A stretch of 64,000 bases of DNA from Gottfriedia acidiceleris (GCF_004138285.1 NZ_SCFN01000005.1:124001-188000); one strand, 5' to 3'; shown: positions 36,796-46,442, counted from the stretch's first letter. Notes: a model not told the origin generated them from the letters alone. Numbers and translations are program-made.

Positions 36796-37218
36796 TTGCT
36801 CTACAAGATAGATGAAGTAGCAAAAGAATGTGGGTTAACAAAACGTTCGATTCGTTATTATGAAGAAATCGGTCTAATCTCTCCGCCTGAAAGAAGTGAA
36901 GGAGGATTTCGACTTTATTCAGATCTTCATATCGAACGTTTAAAGAAAATAATGAATGTTCGTGATGTTCTTGGTTTTTCTTTGCAGGAGGTTCAGGAGT
37001 ATATGGCAATCAGTGAGGCGTTTGAAGAATTCCGATTGCAATATAGAGAAAACAAGGAAAAGATGAATGAAGATGAAAGAAAGAAAAGTCTATTAGGAGC
37101 TGAAGAAGTACTCGCTCAACAATTAAAAATGATTGATGAAAAGCTTAAAAAAATGAACGACATTCGAGATGAAATGAACGAGATGTATCAGAGGGTGCGT
37201 AAAGCATTAGAACAATAA
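36796..37218 (+). CDS. MerR family transcriptional regulator
   Basis: A 140-residue MerR protein: winged HTH (YKIDEVAKECGLTKRSIRYY, then GGFRLYSDLHIERLKKI) followed by a long dimerisation coiled coil and no cysteine-rich metal loop, so it probably senses a drug or organic compound. It is 23 bases upstream of an MFS exporter that it likely controls together with itself. It starts with TTG 36796, 7 bases after AAAGGAGG; the nearby ATG is out of frame. Confidence 0.9.
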   Translation: MLYKIDEVAKECGLTKRSIRYYEEIGLISPPERSEGGFRLYSDLHIERLKKIMNVRDVLGFSLQEVQEYMAISEAFEEFRLQYRENKEKMNEDERKKSLLGAEEVLAQQLKMIDEKLKKMNDIRDEMNEMYQRVRKALEQ

Positions 37219-37241
37219 ATAATATAGGAGATGGTTGAAAC

Positions 37242-38468
37242 ATGTCAAACTTGGCAAAAAGTAAAAATCAAAAGACAAATGTAAATCAAAAGTCAGGTCT
37301 TTTGAATCAACCAAAAGCTATTTGGGCTGTTGGTTTTGCATGTATTATCGCATTTATGGGAATTGGTTTAGTTGACCCAATCTTACCAGCAATCGCTGAA
37401 AAGATGCATGCTTCTAAAAGTGATGTAACGCTTCTTTTTACAAGTTACAATTTAGTAATGGCAATCGCGATGTTAATAACAGGTTTTATTTCTTCACGTA
37501 TCGGAATTAAATGGACACTACTTTTAGGCATACTAATTATTGCAGTTTTCGCAGGTCTCGGAGGAAATTCAAGCAGTATATGGGAATTAGTATGGTTACG
37601 TGGAGGTTGGGGACTAGGTAACGCACTATTCGTTGCGACTGCATTATCGGCAATTGTTTCATTATCTAGATCAGGTGTTGCACAATCAATCATTTTATAT
37701 GAAACTGCGATTGGTCTTGGTATATCAGTTGGTCCACTGTTAGGTGGAGAATTAGGTTCGATCTCTTGGAGAGGTCCATTTTTCGGCGTTGCTTGCTTAA
37801 TGGTAATAGCATTTTTATCTCTATCCTTTATGATGCCAAAAACACCTATAACACAAAATACGAAAAAAGCGTCATTTCTTGATCCATTCCGTGCCCTTAA
37901 ACATAGATCTTTATTAACATTAGGTATTACAGCATTTTTATATAATTTTGGATTCTTTACTTTATTAGCATTCTCACCATTCTTTATGGGATTAAAGGAA
38001 CATGGTTTAGGATTCGTTTTCTTAGGTTGGGGACTTTTATTAGCAATTACATCTGTATTTATGGCACCGAAATTACAAAAAAAATTCGGTACACTTAAAT
38101 CGATGTATGCTATGTTAACTCTTTTCGCTATCACACTTATCGTTATGGGAATTGGAACAGATACAAGTAGTGTCATTATTGTATGTGTAATAATTGCTGG
38201 TGCATTTTTAGGTAATAACAACACATTAATTACAACAGCAGTAATGCAAGCAGCTCCAGTTGAACGTTCAACAGCATCAGCTGCATATAGCTTTTTACGT
38301 TTCCTTGGTGGAGCAATTGCACCATATTTAGCAGGTAAACTGGCTGAATGGTATAATCCACATGTACCTTTCTATGTAGGTGGATGTTTTGTATTACTAT
38401 CGGTACTTTTCTTGTTTATTAATAAAAAGCATTTAATTCATATTGATAAAGCAGAATCTGCACATTAA
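37242..38468 (+). CDS. MFS drug-efflux type transporter
   Basis: A 408-residue protein with twelve membrane helices and a hydrophilic N-terminal tail. The loop 2-3 motif GFISSRIGIKWTLLLG and helix 5 motif YETAIGLGISVGPLLGG are those of proton-driven drug exporters (DHA families). It is probably co-transcribed with the MerR regulator. Substrate unknown. Confidence 0.88.
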   Translation: MSNLAKSKNQKTNVNQKSGLLNQPKAIWAVGFACIIAFMGIGLVDPILPAIAEKMHASKSDVTLLFTSYNLVMAIAMLITGFISSRIGIKWTLLLGILIIAVFAGLGGNSSSIWELVWLRGGWGLGNALFVATALSAIVSLSRSGVAQSIILYETAIGLGISVGPLLGGELGSISWRGPFFGVACLMVIAFLSLSFMMPKTPITQNTKKASFLDPFRALKHRSLLTLGITAFLYNFGFFTLLAFSPFFMGLKEHGLGFVFLGWGLLLAITSVFMAPKLQKKFGTLKSMYAMLTLFAITLIVMGIGTDTSSVIIVCVIIAGAFLGNNNTLITTAVMQAAPVERSTASAAYSFLRFLGGAIAPYLAGKLAEWYNPHVPFYVGGCFVLLSVLFLFINKKHLIHIDKAESAH

Positions 38469-38496
38469 TATTATCGGGTATTTCTCGATAATTGGT

Positions 38497-38537
38497 GAAA
38501 ACCCGCTAGGAATTACGCATTCCTGGCGGGTTTTGTG
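38497..38537 (+). terminator. Terminator of the MFS gene
   Basis: AAAACCCGC pairs with GCGGGTTTT, with inner AGGAAT/ATTCCT pairing, followed by T-rich DNA. Confidence 0.92.
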
Positions 38538-38556
38538 TTTTTTTGAATATGAAAAA

Positions 38557-38587
38557 ACAATAAACAGCCCTTTACGAGCTGTTTATT
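38557..38587 (-). terminator. Terminator of the small membrane protein gene
   Basis: AATAAACAGC (38559-38568) pairs with GCTGTTTATT (38578-38587), overlapping the stop codon. Confidence 0.8.
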
Positions 38588-38840
38588 ATGGTCCAAAATG
38601 ACCGAACAACGACAAATAAACGATGAAGCCGATCAGTGCGAGTAACCCGATTAGTGCAGCTGTAAAACTGCCGAACATGATCGCTTTCCGTTTGAAAATG
38701 AACCACAAGATGAGTCCCACAACGAATGGAACGAAAAAGACGTACAAATAAATGAGAAAAATACTCGATAACGAAATGATTCCAATCCCTAGTCCAATGA
38801 AAAATAGTTTGCTAGAAGATAGTTGTGCGATTGTTTTCAT
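38586..38840 (-). CDS. Small membrane protein (hypothetical)
   Basis: An 84-residue protein with about three closely packed hydrophobic segments (residues 12-32, 34-47 and 54-78) and a short basic loop FKRKAIM. AAAGGGGA precedes the ATG, and a terminator overlaps the stop, so it is very likely real. I do not recognise the family. Confidence 0.75.
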   Translation of the reverse strand: MKTIAQLSSSKLFFIGLGIGIISLSSIFLIYLYVFFVPFVVGLILWFIFKRKAIMFGSFTAALIGLLALIGFIVYLSLFGHFGP

Positions 38841-39253
38841 AAAGTCCCCTTTAATTCATCATATGTTCTTTATTGTCTCACAAACGGTTTTCAATTGAAA
38901 ACAAAAATCCTCCTTACTGGCAAGGTTGTTTTGTTAGTTTATGGACAATTGAAAATGGTAATTACATCTTAATGAATGCTTATTAGATCGCTCCCACAAA
39001 TTTTATGAATGAAAGACATCGTTATAAAGAACAAAGCTACGGACTTTATACAAAAAATCTCTATGAAATCTTTTAGAAACAAGAAAGTACTTCAACTTTT
39101 GAGATAGAACTATTATTTCGTTCATTTTAATGAATATTTTTCACAATTTTTTTCTTACCTATTTTATTTTTTTTATTAGATTATGCTAAAATGGGAAAAG
39201 ATGATTTTTGGATGTGATTCGTTACGTTCATTGGGAGAAAAGGACGTGTAAAA
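38841..39253. other. Gap upstream of ywiB
   Basis: Divergent intergenic DNA. A 23-codon frame at 39005-39076 has no ribosome site. TATGCTAAAAT near 39182-39192 could be the -10 region for ywiB-argS. I see nothing else. Confidence 0.45.
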
Positions 39254-39691
39254 GTGAAAGGACAACAAGGCATACCTGTCTCAATTGATTTTGAGACATT
39301 GATAAAAGATCCACACGGGCGCGATAAAATCAGTTTTCAAGCAAATGGCTTATACTATAAAAAAGATGATGTTTCATATTTATTGTTTGATGAAAATCAT
39401 GAGGACCGAAAAGTAAAGGCTACTATGAAAATAGGTAAAGGGGAAGTAACAATTATTCGTAATGGCGGAGTTATGATGCGCCATCAATACCGAGTAAATG
39501 AAACAACTGAAGGTACTTTCTCAAATGAATTAGGAGTATTTCAAACTAAGGCATATACAAAGAAACTACAATTTCTAGTATCTGAAGGACCTTTAAAAGG
39601 AGTACTTCAATTAGGATATAAGTTATTCGTGGGTGATGAAAATGCTGGGTCGTATAACATTACAGTATCAATTAAGGAGGCAACGATATGA
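39254..39691 (+). CDS. ywiB: DUF1934 beta-barrel protein YwiB
   Basis: A 145-residue protein of the DUF1934 calycin-like beta-barrel family, conserved upstream of argS in bacilli. Features include [18 protein letters not shown] and the [14 protein letters not shown] block. Function unknown. GTG 39254 follows AAAAGGA; its last four bases (ATGA) overlap the argS start, so translation is coupled. Confidence 0.88.
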   Translation: MKGQQGIPVSIDFETLIKDPHGRDKISFQANGLYYKKDDVSYLLFDENHEDRKVKATMKIGKGEVTIIRNGGVMMRHQYRVNETTEGTFSNELGVFQTKAYTKKLQFLVSEGPLKGVLQLGYKLFVGDENAGSYNITVSIKEATI

Positions 39692-41358
39692 ATACATTAG
39701 AACAAGTAAAAAGTCGTTTGAAAAATGAAATCGAAGCTGCTGTATTAAAAGCAGGATTAGCAACAGAGGAACAATTACCACAAGTCGTATTAGAAACACC
39801 AAAAGATAAAGCGCACGGAGATTTTTCAACAAATATGGCGATGCAATTAGCACGTGTTGCTAAAAAGGCTCCTAGAATGATTGCAGAGGAGCTAATTAAT
39901 TCTTTTGACCAAAGTAAGGCAAGCATTCAAAAAGTAGAAATTGCAGGACCAGGTTTCATCAATTTTTATATGGATAATAGTTACCTAACTGATTTAATCC
40001 CAACAATTATTAAATCAGGAAATGAATATGGCCAAACAAACTTTGGTAACGGTGAAAAGATTTTAGTTGAGTTTGTTTCAGCGAATCCGACTGGAGATTT
40101 ACATTTAGGTCATGCACGTGGAGCAGCGTTTGGAGATTCACTATGTAATATTTTAGACAAAGCAGGTTATGAAGTAACTCGCGAATATTATATTAACGAT
40201 GCTGGGAACCAAATTAATAATTTAGCATTATCAGTAGAAGCTCGTTATATGCAAGCTCTTGGAATGGATAAAGAAATGCCTGCGGATGGCTACCATGGTG
40301 CAGATATTATTGAGATTGGTAAAACATTAGCTGCTGAATTCGGTGACCGTTATATGAATGAACCAGAAGATACTCGCTACAAATTCTTCCGTGAATATGG
40401 TTTAAAACTAGAAATGGAAAAACTACAACGAGATCTACGTAATTTCAGAGTAGACTTTGATGTTTGGTATTCAGAAACTTCATTATATGAAAATGGCAAA
40501 GTATTAGAAGCTCTTGATGATTTAAATCAACGTGGTGAAACATATGAAGAAGAAGGTGCGACTTGGTTCCGTTCTACAACATATGGAGATGATAAAAACC
40601 GTGTACTAATTAAAAGCGATGGCTCTTATACTTATTTAACGCCGGATATCGCTTATCACCGAGATAAACTTAGTCGCGGAGCAGATAAACTAATTGATAT
40701 TCTTGGAGCAGACCATCACGGTTACATTCCTCGAATGAAAGCAGCAATTCAAGCATTAGGATATAATGCTGATACGCTAGAAGTAGAAATAATCCAAATG
40801 GTTCAGTTATATCAAGACGGTCAAAAAGTAAAAATGAGTAAACGTACAGGTAAAGCAGTAACTCTACGTGATCTAATGGAAGAAGTAGGTATTGATGCGA
40901 CACGTTACTTCTTTGCAATGCGTGGTTGTGACTCACATTTAGACTTTGACATGGACTTAGCTGTTTCTAAATCAAATGAAAACCCTGTGTATTATTCACA
41001 ATACGCTCACGCTCGTGTATGTAGTATTCTTCGTCAAGGAGAAGAAATGGGTATTGTTTACAATGGAGAAGCTGATTACAGCCTTGTTTCGTCTGAAAAA
41101 GAATATGAGTTATTAAAGAAACTAGGAGAATTCCCAGCAGCGGTTTCATTAGCTGCTTCAAAACGTACTCCTCATCATATTACAAACTATGTGTTTGAAT
41201 TAGCGGGTACATTCCACAGCTTTTATAATGCAGAAAAAGTGTTAGATGCTGAAAATGTTGAAAAATCAACAGCTAGATTGGCTTTAATGAAAGCAGTTCA
41301 AGTTACATTACAAAATGCATTAGCTTTAGTTGGAGTTTCTGCACCAGAAAAAATGTAA
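39688..41358 (+). CDS. argS: Arginyl-tRNA synthetase
   Basis: A 556-residue class I synthetase charging tRNA-Arg. It shows the N-terminal tRNA D-loop-binding domain, the HIGH-type motif in [17 protein letters not shown], the KMSK-type motif in [18 protein letters not shown], and the C-terminal anticodon-binding DALR domain. AAGGAGG precedes the ATG inside the end of ywiB. Confidence 0.97.
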   Translation: MNTLEQVKSRLKNEIEAAVLKAGLATEEQLPQVVLETPKDKAHGDFSTNMAMQLARVAKKAPRMIAEELINSFDQSKASIQKVEIAGPGFINFYMDNSYLTDLIPTIIKSGNEYGQTNFGNGEKILVEFVSANPTGDLHLGHARGAAFGDSLCNILDKAGYEVTREYYINDAGNQINNLALSVEARYMQALGMDKEMPADGYHGADIIEIGKTLAAEFGDRYMNEPEDTRYKFFREYGLKLEMEKLQRDLRNFRVDFDVWYSETSLYENGKVLEALDDLNQRGETYEEEGATWFRSTTYGDDKNRVLIKSDGSYTYLTPDIAYHRDKLSRGADKLIDILGADHHGYIPRMKAAIQALGYNADTLEVEIIQMVQLYQDGQKVKMSKRTGKAVTLRDLMEEVGIDATRYFFAMRGCDSHLDFDMDLAVSKSNENPVYYSQYAHARVCSILRQGEEMGIVYNGEADYSLVSSEKEYELLKKLGEFPAAVSLAASKRTPHHITNYVFELAGTFHSFYNAEKVLDAENVEKSTARLALMKAVQVTLQNALALVGVSAPEKM

Positions 41359-41372
41359 GAAGTAAATTAGTG

Positions 41373-41411
41373 AAAGTACCATATCCCAATTTTGGATATG
41401 GTACTTTTTTT
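41373..41411 (+). terminator. Terminator of argS
   Basis: A 14-bp perfect stem (41373-41386 with 41394-41407) followed by TTTT. Confidence 0.93.
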
Positions 41412-41557
41412 GTTAGATAAAGTACAAACAATTAATTTTTCAAAAGTATAATTTTGTAATATTTTTGTTTGTTAATTTATAAGAATTTGTCGGTAAATAG
41501 GGAAAGAAAACAAGTTTCACCATTTTTTTATTAATTTTTTAAAATTTATTTAAAATG

Positions 41558-41586
41558 ACCCCCTAAAAAATGAAATTCTTTGCGAA
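41558..41586 (+). promoter_or_regulatory. SigI-type promoter
   Basis: ACCCCC (41558-41563) and CGAA (41583-41586) separated by 19 bases, 50 bases upstream of the start codon. These are the -35 and -10 elements reported for SigI promoters in bacilli; sigI itself lies 1.5 kb downstream. Confidence 0.65.
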
Positions 41587-41635
41587 TAGTTATAGTGAGA
41601 ATAAATAAGAAATTTATACAAAGGGGAAAAAATTC

Positions 41636-42874
41636 ATGAAAAAGTTATTAGTACATACAACTGCAACAGCATTATTATTATCTCAGTTAGGATTCTCAAG
41701 TTCAGTACTTGCTGCTGAAAATGATACAGTTTCAACAACTGACAAAAAGGAAGAAGCACCTGCATTAGTTAAAGGAGATTTCTTCTACTTTGTAAAAACA
41801 ACTGTAGAAAAAATTCAACTGTTACTAACAACAGACAAAGTTAAAGAAGCAGAACTTTTAGCACAATTCGCACAAGAGCGTATTCATGAAGCAAGAGAAT
41901 TAATAAAAGAAGGCAAAGAAGATTTAGCAAAAGAAACAATAAAAGAAGCTTTAGGTCAGATGGAAAATGCTCAAGGCCAACTTGACGGTAAACTACCAAC
42001 TGTTACTGAACCAACGACTTCAGAAAAAACAACAGAAGATTCTGTTACTACAAAACCTACAGATGATTCAACTGAAGTAGAAAAAGAAGATCAAGAAAAA
42101 GCTGAAACAGATAAACAAGAAACAGAAGATCAAGATAAAGCTGAGACAGACAAACAAGAAACAGACAAACAAGAAACTGATAAAGAAGATCAAGAAAAAG
42201 CTGAAACAGAAAAAGAACATGTTGAAAAACATGAAAAACAAAAATTAACAAAAGAGCAAAAAGAAATTGCAAAAATCCAACATCATTTAAATAACAACCT
42301 ACTTGTACTGGCAAATGTTTTAGATCAAGTTAAAAATCCAAAAGCAAAAGCTGCGATTGCTAAAAATATTGAAAAGAGCTTTAACAAAATATCTGAAAGA
42401 TTAGAGAAAGTCTTAAAACATACAGAACAGGATTCAACAGCTCTAAAACCAATTATTACAGTTCAATACCCTGATGCAACTACAGATCAGTCAGCTACTC
42501 CAGAAGTTATTACAACAGTAACTAAAATTGAAGACGTAAATGACACAGACGTAAAAAATGTTAATGAAGATGATCAAGGTGAAAATGATGACAAAGATGA
42601 TTCTACTGAAGTTGCTACAAAACCTGTAAAAGTAGAGCATAAGGAAGAGCACCAACATAAGTCAAAAGAAGTAAAACCAGTTAAAGTAAAAAAAGTAAAA
42701 GTTGAAAAAGAAGAAAAACATGAAGTAAAACACGAAAATGGTACAAACCATAGAAATCAAGGTGAACATGAAAATCGTGGAAACCATAAGGGAAATGAAA
42801 AGCAAGAGTGGAAAAAAAATGAGAATTCAAATAACCAAGGTGAAAACCATGGAAATGGACATGGTAAAAATTAA
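41636..42874 (+). CDS. Secreted DUF5667-like protein with charged repeats
   Basis: A signal peptide ends near VLAAEN (residue 26). Residues about 45-120 form a helical DUF5667-type domain starting KGDFFYFVKTTVEKIQLLLT, with LLAQFAQERIHEARELI. A highly charged middle holds 13-residue repeats (EDQEKAETDKQET) at 42086-42223, then a second helical stretch (about 205-260), then an E/K-rich region and an N/H/G/K-rich tail. It is probably a cell-wall or matrix protein; its role is unknown. The SigI-type promoter upstream and sigI downstream suggest it belongs to the SigI regulon. Confidence 0.78.
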   Translation: MKKLLVHTTATALLLSQLGFSSSVLAAENDTVSTTDKKEEAPALVKGDFFYFVKTTVEKIQLLLTTDKVKEAELLAQFAQERIHEARELIKEGKEDLAKETIKEALGQMENAQGQLDGKLPTVTEPTTSEKTTEDSVTTKPTDDSTEVEKEDQEKAETDKQETEDQDKAETDKQETDKQETDKEDQEKAETEKEHVEKHEKQKLTKEQKEIAKIQHHLNNNLLVLANVLDQVKNPKAKAAIAKNIEKSFNKISERLEKVLKHTEQDSTALKPIITVQYPDATTDQSATPEVITTVTKIEDVNDTDVKNVNEDDQGENDDKDDSTEVATKPVKVEHKEEHQHKSKEVKPVKVKKVKVEKEEKHEVKHENGTNHRNQGEHENRGNHKGNEKQEWKKNENSNNQGENHGNGHGKN

Positions 42875-42965
42875 TAAGTAATTATTTCCATTCACCTTTC
42901 AATAAAATCATATGAAACATTTCATAAGATGCGATATGCTTAAGTTTAACCGATTAAATTAAAAT

Positions 42966-43018
42966 GGTGCCTCATACATTCATTTGATTATATAATGAGT
43001 GGAGGCGCCTTTAAGTTT
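42966..43018 (+). terminator. Terminator or attenuator before sigI
   Basis: GGTGCCTC (42966-42973) pairs with GAGGCGCC (43002-43009, one G-T pair) and is followed by TTTAAGTTTT. It would end most transcripts from the upstream gene. Confidence 0.65.
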
Positions 43019-43057
43019 TAATGGCTAAGCAATCCTCTTTTGAAAGGAGATCGGGTC

Positions 43058-43786
43058 TTGTTACTTACAATTTTTCAGACGCTTTATAAAAGAAAAGAAA
43101 AAATTGAAGATATTGTATTAACAATACAACAGTCTTCATCAAAAGAACTAGATGATTTTATAGTTCAATATACTCCTTTTATAAACAAAACTGTTTCTAC
43201 TATTTGTGGAAGATATATTTCTAATCAAGAAGATGAATTTAGTATCGGTTTAAATGCATTTCATGAAGCTATTAAACTATATTCATATAAAAAAGGAGCT
43301 TCATTTCTATCTTTTGCTAAATTGATTATAAAACGGGAATTAATCGATTTTTTTCGGAAGGAATCTAAATACCAATCGTTGACTTCAGATCAATCCGATT
43401 CAGATGATATACATAAACAATATGATGACCATGTGTATAGCTCTTATATAAAGAACTTTGATGAAATAAACCGTAAAGAAGAAATTATTCATTTTAGTGA
43501 GATGCTTAAACAATTTGGAATTTCATTAGAAACTTTAGTAGAGGTTTCACCTAAACATGAAGATACAAGGGAGCATATTTTTTCAGTTGTAGACATTATT
43601 ACATCTGATGAAGAAATGCTAACTTTTCTATATAAAAAGAAAAAATTACCGATGAAAATACTAGAAACTAAAGTTAATATAAGCCGAAAATCGCTCGAAA
43701 AACATAGAAAATATATAATTGCCATGAGTATAATTAGCGTCAATGAGTATATTTATTTAAAAAACTATTTAAAAAGGGGGAACTGA
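43058..43786 (+). CDS. sigI: RNA polymerase sigma factor SigI
   Basis: A 242-residue sigma-70-related factor of the SigI group. The region 2-like block SNQEDEFSIGLNAFHEAIKL and LIIKRELIDFFRKES, and the C-terminal DNA-binding block MKILETKVNISRKSLEKHRKYIIAMSI, follow B. subtilis SigI. SigI responds to heat and cell-wall stress there and controls wall hydrolases and surface genes. TTG 43058 is chosen because AAAGGAGA (43043-43050) is 7 bases before it. rsgI follows 2 bases after the stop. Confidence 0.93.
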   Translation: MLLTIFQTLYKRKEKIEDIVLTIQQSSSKELDDFIVQYTPFINKTVSTICGRYISNQEDEFSIGLNAFHEAIKLYSYKKGASFLSFAKLIIKRELIDFFRKESKYQSLTSDQSDSDDIHKQYDDHVYSSYIKNFDEINRKEEIIHFSEMLKQFGISLETLVEVSPKHEDTREHIFSVVDIITSDEEMLTFLYKKKKLPMKILETKVNISRKSLEKHRKYIIAMSIISVNEYIYLKNYLKRGN

Positions 43787-43788
43787 AG

Positions 43789-44724
43789 ATGAACAATGGT
43801 ATTGTATTAAAAGTTAATCATTCTTCCGTAGTTGTACTAACTGCTAACGGAGAATACTTAAAATGTAAAAAATTATTGTCATCCTATTCGATTGGTGAAG
43901 AAATTCAGTTCCCCAGCAATGCAATCATTTTAAATAAAAAAATAAAAATGAGCATCCCTAAATTGATACCTGTCATAATCGCTAGTGGATTAATTCTTTT
44001 TTCTTTTATATTTGTAAATTTGAACAACAATGAAGCATTGGCAGCAGGAAAGGTTACAATTGATTCAGAAGCAAAGGTATCATTAATATTGGACAAACAG
44101 TTAAAGGTCATTGCATTAAAGGGTCACAATGAACAAGGTAAACAAGTGATCAATAAAATGGATAACTGGAAACATGAGCCCCTACATTTAGTTATGGATG
44201 ATTTAGTTGGTGAAATGGAGAAATCTAAGGTAATTGACCCAGATGAAACAATCAACTTAACTGGTGAGATGAGAAAAGAATTTGAAAATAAACAAAGTGA
44301 GCTAAATCATGAATTAAAGGATATTCAAGAAAGTAATAATCATATTAATATCCCAAATTCTAAGGAACTAGATCAGCCAAAGGTTAAAATTGAAAATCAA
44401 AATCAAAGTCAAAATAAACAAGAAAAAAGTTTTAATTCTAATTCAACGAAAGTGACAAAAGGCGAGACCAATTACAAGGATAAATCTATTTTAAAGTCAC
44501 CTTCAATCGAAAAAGACAAAAATAATGATAATGGTCATTCAAAAGAAACTAAGAATGATAGTCACCAAGATGAACACTGGGGAAATAAGCAGCGTCAATG
44601 GAGTCATAGAAATACGGATGAACATCATGAATCATCGAATCAAAATCAAAAGAAACAATATAACAACTATGAAAAGCATCAAGATAAAAAAAAAAAAATG
44701 ACTATAATAATGACCGCGAAATAA
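43789..44724 (+). CDS. rsgI: Anti-sigma-I factor RsgI (C terminus cut by a poly-A frameshift)
   Basis: The first 55 residues are the cytoplasmic RsgI N domain that binds SigI (NGIVLKVNHSSVVVLTANGEYLKC). One membrane helix follows (about 58-80). The outside part has the conserved juxtamembrane domain (GKVTIDSEAKVSLILDKQLK) and a disordered N/K/H/Q-rich tail. The Asn-Pro autocleavage site known from clostridial RsgI is not present at the aligned position. A run of 13 A at 44686-44698 puts the end in a frame that stops at 44724; one more A (or two fewer) would continue a similar hydrophilic tail to 44831. Confidence 0.88.
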   Translation: MNNGIVLKVNHSSVVVLTANGEYLKCKKLLSSYSIGEEIQFPSNAIILNKKIKMSIPKLIPVIIASGLILFSFIFVNLNNNEALAAGKVTIDSEAKVSLILDKQLKVIALKGHNEQGKQVINKMDNWKHEPLHLVMDDLVGEMEKSKVIDPDETINLTGEMRKEFENKQSELNHELKDIQESNNHINIPNSKELDQPKVKIENQNQSQNKQEKSFNSNSTKVTKGETNYKDKSILKSPSIEKDKNNDNGHSKETKNDSHQDEHWGNKQRQWSHRNTDEHHESSNQNQKKQYNNYEKHQDKKKKMTIIMTAK

Positions 44725-44844
44725 GAAGAAGTAATAAAAATCAACGAAAAAATATAAATAATGAAGGATGTCATGGGTGCAATACTCGTTATAAAAACAA
44801 TGGAAACGAGAACAAGCACATTAATGGCTAGTAAAATAGCAGTG

Positions 44845-44878
44845 AAAAACGCTCAGATTAATAATCTGAGCGTTTTTT
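44845..44878 (+). terminator. Terminator of sigI-rsgI
   Basis: AAAAACGCTCAGATTA pairs with TAATCTGAGCGTTTTT across a one-base loop (44845-44877). Confidence 0.93.
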
Positions 44879-44918
44879 ATACTAATAACATACTTAACAC
44901 TCATAAAAGAGTAAAGGC

Positions 44919-45287
44919 TTAGGAAATGCCGCTCAAATGCTCATGAATAACCTTCCATTCACCAAGTTCATTCTTTTTAAATACATTGGTAGCTCTACCA
45001 TGACCAACTACAAAGTTCCCTTTCAAATAGCCTTCATATCGAAATTGATAAGTACATGTTGCAGAATTTTGATCGGTAGTTAACCACTTTACATTTGTAG
45101 CTGTATAAACTTCATCCTGAATTACATTCCATGCATTTTCAAAATACTGCTGAATTTCTAGTAAAGAAGTACAGGTTTTGTCTGAAAACCAATAAATGGC
45201 ATCCTTGTGAATAAAATTTTTTACTTGATTAAAATCATGTGTATTTGTTGCTTTTATGTATTGTTGTAGCGCATTTTGATAGTTCAT
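44919..45287 (-). CDS. NTF2-like (SnoaL/DUF4440) protein
   Basis: A 122-residue cone-shaped NTF2-fold protein: helical start (NALQQYIKATNTHDFNQV), a FIHKDAIYWFSD strand region, and a VGHGRATNVFKKNELGEWKVIHEHLS end. Proteins of this type are ligand-binding or isomerase-like; no substrate can be assigned. Monocistronic. Confidence 0.78.
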   Translation of the reverse strand: MNYQNALQQYIKATNTHDFNQVKNFIHKDAIYWFSDKTCTSLLEIQQYFENAWNVIQDEVYTATNVKWLTTDQNSATCTYQFRYEGYLKGNFVVGHGRATNVFKKNELGEWKVIHEHLSGIS

Positions 45288-45485
45288 TTACAAACCACCT
45301 TTATAGTAAAGTTTAAGTAAGACTTGTAGGTGAATATCTATAAACTATCATATCATTACTATTCCATATTAATCAGTTATTTTAAAGCCATTGCTAAATA
45401 AAATAAACCCTCAAGGTAAGTTAAACTTCCTTAAGGGCTACGTTAGTAATAATTGAACTTTTTAAATGCTTCTTTAGTACTCAAC

Positions 45486-46442
45486 TTAAGTAACTTCGAT
45501 CATACCACCACTTATTCGCTTATAACCTCTCCATTTCGTCATATCTTCCATTAATTGCAATAGAGCTAAATCCTTTTTTTTCGATTCAATCATTATATCG
45601 ATATCACTTCCAATTGATCTGACCATGTCAAAAAAAGGCTTAATAAAATCAAGGTCAATTAAATCTGAATGCGCTCTAAACTCTTTATCGGATTTCGGAG
45701 ATGAAATATGAATTTTAGGCTTCAAATATATATGCTCCCAAGTAGAGAATATAAGGGGTAATAATTTCTCTAACGGCTCTTCACATAAGTTTGCCATATG
45801 ATGATGATAGTCAAATACGAGTGGAATACCTTCATTTTTACAAACCATTAGTGTTTCAGTGGTATTATACGTTTTATCGTCATTTTCTAGAGTCATTTGT
45901 TTTTTGATATGAGTAGGGAGCTTTTTTATATTTTCATAAAAACGCTGGATAGCAAGTTCTTTATTTCCATAGGCGCCCCCGATGTGTATATTAATGACGC
46001 TTTTGTCTGCAATACCCATTGCTTCAAGAACTTTATAATGATACTCCATATCAATCACAGCATTATCAGTTATATGGGGTTTATCACTTGTAAAAAGCGT
46101 GAATTGATTAGGATGAAAACTAACTCTTAATTCATGCTTTTTGATAAAATCACCTATTTCTTTAAATTGTTTGTGAAAAATATTTATATAATCAAATTCA
46201 ACATCTGGATGAGTCGCCAAAGGGACCATTGATGAGGACATTCTATATAAGGGAATTTGTTGTCCCACATTATAATGAAGTGCTCTATACGTATTTTCGA
46301 TATTTTGCGATGTAACATACATTAATTTCTCTAAACGTTCGTTTCTATCAAGGGCTTTATAACGTGTAAATGTAAGAGTTTTTGCAGGTGAACAATTATA
46401 TAATGATAATGCATGTGATACATATCCAAATCGAATGATCAT
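45486..46442 (-). CDS. uvsE: UV damage endonuclease UvsE
   Basis: A 318-residue TIM-barrel endonuclease that nicks DNA 5' to UV photoproducts. Metal-binding and damage-probing motifs are visible: [49 protein letters not shown] and FDYHHHMAN. It is a close match in length to B. subtilis UvsE (YwjD), and its neighbour clsB is the same as there. Confidence 0.94.
   Translation of the reverse strand: MIIRFGYVSHALSLYNCSPAKTLTFTRYKALDRNERLEKLMYVTSQNIENTYRALHYNVGQQIPLYRMSSSMVPLATHPDVEFDYINIFHKQFKEIGDFIKKHELRVSFHPNQFTLFTSDKPHITDNAVIDMEYHYKVLEAMGIADKSVINIHIGGAYGNKELAIQRFYENIKKLPTHIKKQMTLENDDKTYNTTETLMVCKNEGIPLVFDYHHHMANLCEEPLEKLLPLIFSTWEHIYLKPKIHISSPKSDKEFRAHSDLIDLDFIKPFFDMVRSIGSDIDIMIESKKKDLALLQLMEDMTKWRGYKRISGGMIEVT

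Noticed and set aside
37445-38224. Long minus-strand frame of 259 codons opposite the MFS gene
   Set aside because: It is a mirror of the transporter's codon pattern with unusual composition (very rich in N, P, K); no ribosome site.
42874-43057. SigI promoter directly before sigI
   Set aside because: No ACCCCC/CGAA pair is present in this gap; autoregulation would have to come from upstream read-through.
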